A DNA stretch of 7,312 nucleotides from Flammeovirgaceae bacterium (GTDB lineage Bacteria; Bacteroidota; Bacteroidia; Cytophagales; Cyclobacteriaceae), in assembly GCA_947457025.1 (NCBI GenBank), contig CANGUI010000090.1:1-7312 (forward strand). Reading direction: 5' to 3'. Of the stretch, positions 5,201 through 7,312 are shown in pieces. The notes under the pieces were generated by a model. That model worked only from the letters and a program-made list of their open reading frames with translations, had not been told where the DNA came from and did not search any database. Both the position numbers and the translations under genes were made by a program. Each line of letters starts with the position of its first letter. Within the stretch, counting starts at the first letter, position 1.

Positions 5201-6994
5201 TTAAAAATCCAAATTTGTTTGATCTGTATCCCAGAAAACGCGTGTTGCCAAGTTCGGTCGTTGGGTCGCATTTGAGTTGAGCGTAGCATAATTCTGGGGA
5301 TACCAATTTAACCGCGGGAAACTTCCGGGAGTGGCGCTAATTGTTGGCTGCATCCCACTTGGTAAGCCGGTTCTGCGATAGAGGTTGTAAGCTTCAACAC
5401 CGTTTCCGAACAACGCTATCCAGTACTCGCGCGCCACGAAATTCATACGGCCGCGATTGTCTGTCTGTGCGTTGTAGGCAGCCAATGCTGCCGTCACATA
5501 ATTGTTCACATCCGTAGTATAGGTGGCTGCCGGATAAAATGCAGAAACAGTTGCTTCCGTGGGGGACGCCGGTCCGACACCAAAGGTACCATTCGCGGCC
5601 CATGCCCGAACATCGTTGAACGAATTGCGAATGCCATTCTCGAAATACGTAACGGCGGTACCCGAAGTTCCTAGGAAAATAGCGGCTTCTGCCAGCATGA
5701 ACTCAGTGAAAGACTGCATCATGATCGGCTGAAAACCCGCACCCCGCTGCCCCAAACTGGCACCCCCGGAAAGCCCCGCCGGGTTGTTGGCATCAAAACG
5801 CCCACCGGCTGGATACACTCCCCAAGATGAACGCAGTAATCCATCCGGGGGAATGCCCTGAGGATCTACGTGATCCCGGCCCCAGTACCCGATGCCGGAA
5901 GGATAACAGTACGTTCTTCCCCATGCCGGATTAGAAGGGCTGGTCGAGATACCGGGAGGTGCTTCACCTCTACCCAGCAACACAGTACCACCACTCAACT
6001 GAGGGTAGTGTGCCGGCAAAGTAGCCTCCGTTACACACCGAATCTCGTTAGGATTTGACGAATTGGCATTTACCTGACGGAAGAAATAGAACCGGATCCT
6101 CGGATCGCCAATGGCCCCGTTTTGCTGGGCATCATAGCCATACAACATCTGCCAAATGAGGTAATTAGCCATATAGTCTCCGGCGCCAGTCAGGTAATTT
6201 CCTGTGAACCGAGGGTGGCGGTTATCAGGGTCTACCGTATTCGAACCGTAGCGGAATACGAAATTATCAGCAGAATTTCTGATCAGCTCATTACCAGCAA
6301 TGAGCGCATTGATACCAGTTGTTGATCCCGCCGGATCTACAAGACGCCTGTTGAGGAAAATCTTCAGCTTTAACGTGTTTGCCGCTCTTCGCCACGGTTG
6401 AAAGTTCGATGTGGGCGATAGCCCGTAGAACAAATCAGTGAAAGGCGGATTGGTTGGAACAACTGTACTGTTGGTGTTGAAATTAACGATTGACTCATCC
6501 AACAAACGCAAGGCGGTTACATACAGGTCCTGGGCCTTGTCTGCCGCCGGGTTCAAGCTCTCTGTACCTAAGATAGCCTGAGAATAAGGCACGTCACCAA
6601 AGTTATCCACCAACAGAACGATCATGTAGGCCGAAATAACGCGCGCGATTCCAGCATGGCGTGTTAACCCAGTCGCATCAGCCGTTTTGATTAGCTGATT
6701 GGCATCGGTCAGAATTGAAGCATACGTGGTTGACCAAACACCATCAAATGTTTGGGGCGTAAACACGTTATTGTAAAGCGTGCCGCCGGAGTTCTGCAGC
6801 CTGGTAAACTGCATTCCCCGCGTGCTGAACGTATTAAAAACTGCACCGAAGTTACGTTGAATACTGTTCAGAATAAGATTGGTCTCAACCTGATTCAATT
6901 GAACCGCATTCGGATCCTGTACGAGATCAAGCGAACAACTTGACGCTAGTATTACCGTACAGGTTACGAAAAAGTATCTAATTTTTTTCATCAT
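5201..6994 (-). CDS. SusD/RagB-type nutrient-binding lipoprotein (SusD-like_2)
   Basis: SusD-type proteins sit as a lid on the SusC barrel at the cell surface and capture glycans, peptides or other oligomers for TonB-driven import. The 597-residue product has a signal peptide ending in ILASSC (Cys20 lipidated). It then shows the helical TPR-like scaffold typical of the family: WSTTYASILTDANQLI (87-102), the hallmark NFGDVPYSQA (131-140), PWRRAANTLKLKIFLNRR (200-217), FTEFMLAEAAIFLG (429-442) and REYWIALFGNGVEAYNLYRR (522-541). It closes with PRLNWYP (560-566) and a C-terminal RVFWDTDQTNLDF. These place it in the SusD-like_2 branch rather than the classic starch type. Residues 345-425 form a long Gly/Pro/aromatic-rich insert that may shape the ligand site (inference). 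The start could be either of two adjacent ATGs (6994 or 6991). It lies 19 bp after the SusC gene. Confidence 0.94.
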   Translation of the reverse strand: MMKKIRYFFVTCTVILASSCSLDLVQDPNAVQLNQVETNLILNSIQRNFGAVFNTFSTRGMQFTRLQNSGGTLYNNVFTPQTFDGVWSTTYASILTDANQLIKTADATGLTRHAGIARVISAYMIVLLVDNFGDVPYSQAILGTESLNPAADKAQDLYVTALRLLDESIVNFNTNSTVVPTNPPFTDLFYGLSPTSNFQPWRRAANTLKLKIFLNRRLVDPAGSTTGINALIAGNELIRNSADNFVFRYGSNTVDPDNRHPRFTGNYLTGAGDYMANYLIWQMLYGYDAQQNGAIGDPRIRFYFFRQVNANSSNPNEIRCVTEATLPAHYPQLSGGTVLLGRGEAPPGISTSPSNPAWGRTYCYPSGIGYWGRDHVDPQGIPPDGLLRSSWGVYPAGGRFDANNPAGLSGGASLGQRGAGFQPIMMQSFTEFMLAEAAIFLGTSGTAVTYFENGIRNSFNDVRAWAANGTFGVGPASPTEATVSAFYPAATYTTDVNNYVTAALAAYNAQTDNRGRMNFVAREYWIALFGNGVEAYNLYRRTGLPSGMQPTISATPGSFPRLNWYPQNYATLNSNATQRPNLATRVFWDTDQTNLDF

Positions 6995-7013
6995 AACAAA
7001 GTCTCATTAATGA

Positions 7014-7312
7014 TTAAAGTGTGAGGCGTAAAACAAACCCGTACCGTCTTGCGCTCGGACCTGTCAAACGATCGAAACCGATACTGTTGCCGACACCCAA
7101 ACTAGTGACCTCCGTGTCGAAGTTCACGGGCTTAGGCACGTTCACCGCATTAAACCACAGGTTATTGCCATTCAACTGAATGAATGCAGACTTAAAGGGA
7201 GTCTTATTCATGAATGACTTCGGCAACTGATACCCCAGTGAAATCTCGCGCAAACGGATGGTTGTTGCATCGAACATGGCCACTTCGTTGTAACCAAAAA
7301 ATTGCGTGTTAA
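7014..7312 (-). CDS. SusC/RagA-type TonB-dependent receptor, C-terminal end (partial)
   Basis: Only the last 98 residues are in the window; the frame is open to the right-hand edge, so the start, signal peptide, plug and most of the barrel lie outside. The visible part matches the final strands of SusC-type outer-membrane barrels: FDATTIRLREISLGYQLP, which is the near-invariant end-of-barrel motif; a strand with FIQLNGNNLWF; the loop NVPKPVNFDTEV; and the closing segment PSARRYGFVLRLTL. The receptor imports ligand delivered by the SusD lid using TonB energy. The terminal residue is leucine rather than the phenylalanine usual at the end of outer-membrane barrels, a small deviation. The gene is first of at least three, and the unit's promoter is outside the window. 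Any start codon placed inside the window would be artificial. Confidence 0.95.
   Translation of the reverse strand, partial: NTQFFGYNEVAMFDATTIRLREISLGYQLPKSFMNKTPFKSAFIQLNGNNLWFNAVNVPKPVNFDTEVTSLGVGNSIGFDRLTGPSARRYGFVLRLTL

Noticed and set aside
7004..7013. Ten-base palindrome TCATTAATGA between the SusC and SusD genes as an operator.
   Set aside because: It is short and AT-rich and sits inside a tightly spaced operon gap where chance and translation signals explain it well enough.

Overview
The window looks like chromosomal DNA of a Bacteroidota bacterium, probably near the Cytophagales, though the rank is an inference. The clearest signs are a SusC/SusD pair at the right-hand end, lipoproteins with short Bacteroidota-type signal peptides, promoter-like elements of the TTTG...TAnnTTTG type, A-rich rather than strong Shine-Dalgarno leaders, and a cytidylate kinase with the DGFSACGKSTTAK P-loop version common in this phylum. 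Base composition is near 50% GC. I saw no mobile element, CRISPR array, tRNA or rRNA.

Left block (9-1554, minus strand): a compact run of three genes reading leftward. These are a conserved 229-residue cytoplasmic protein of unknown function, a previously uncalled 42-residue lipoprotein, and cytidylate kinase (cmk). The lipoprotein stop codon and the cmk start codon share one base (TGATG), which fixes the cmk start and suggests translational coupling. Divergent from this run, and separated by a 60-bp promoter region with abutting -7-like elements, is a plus-strand gene for a 95-residue charged helical protein (1615-1902).

Middle block (1958-4024, minus strand): a 12-helix MATE-family exporter and, 156 bp upstream of it, a secreted CAP/SCP domain protein that looks strikingly like plant PR-1, with four cavity residues and six cysteines. 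The two are co-oriented but not tightly spaced, so a shared transcript is not established.

Right block (4061-7312, minus strand): the end of a SusC-type TonB-dependent receptor (cut by the window edge), a SusD-like surface lipoprotein of the SusD-like_2 type, and a third lipoprotein in the SusE position. Gaps between the three are 19 bp each, and a strong intrinsic terminator closes the unit. Together they would form an outer-membrane uptake complex: SusC as the barrel, SusD as the lid, and the third protein as an accessory surface binder. No carbohydrate-active enzyme lies in the window, so the substrate cannot be named.

The region reads mostly as ordinary housekeeping and nutrient-uptake content. 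The parts most worth a second look are the tiny CX4C lipoprotein coupled to cmk, the PR-1-like CAP protein, the unnamed third Sus-locus lipoprotein, and the overlapping divergent promoters.
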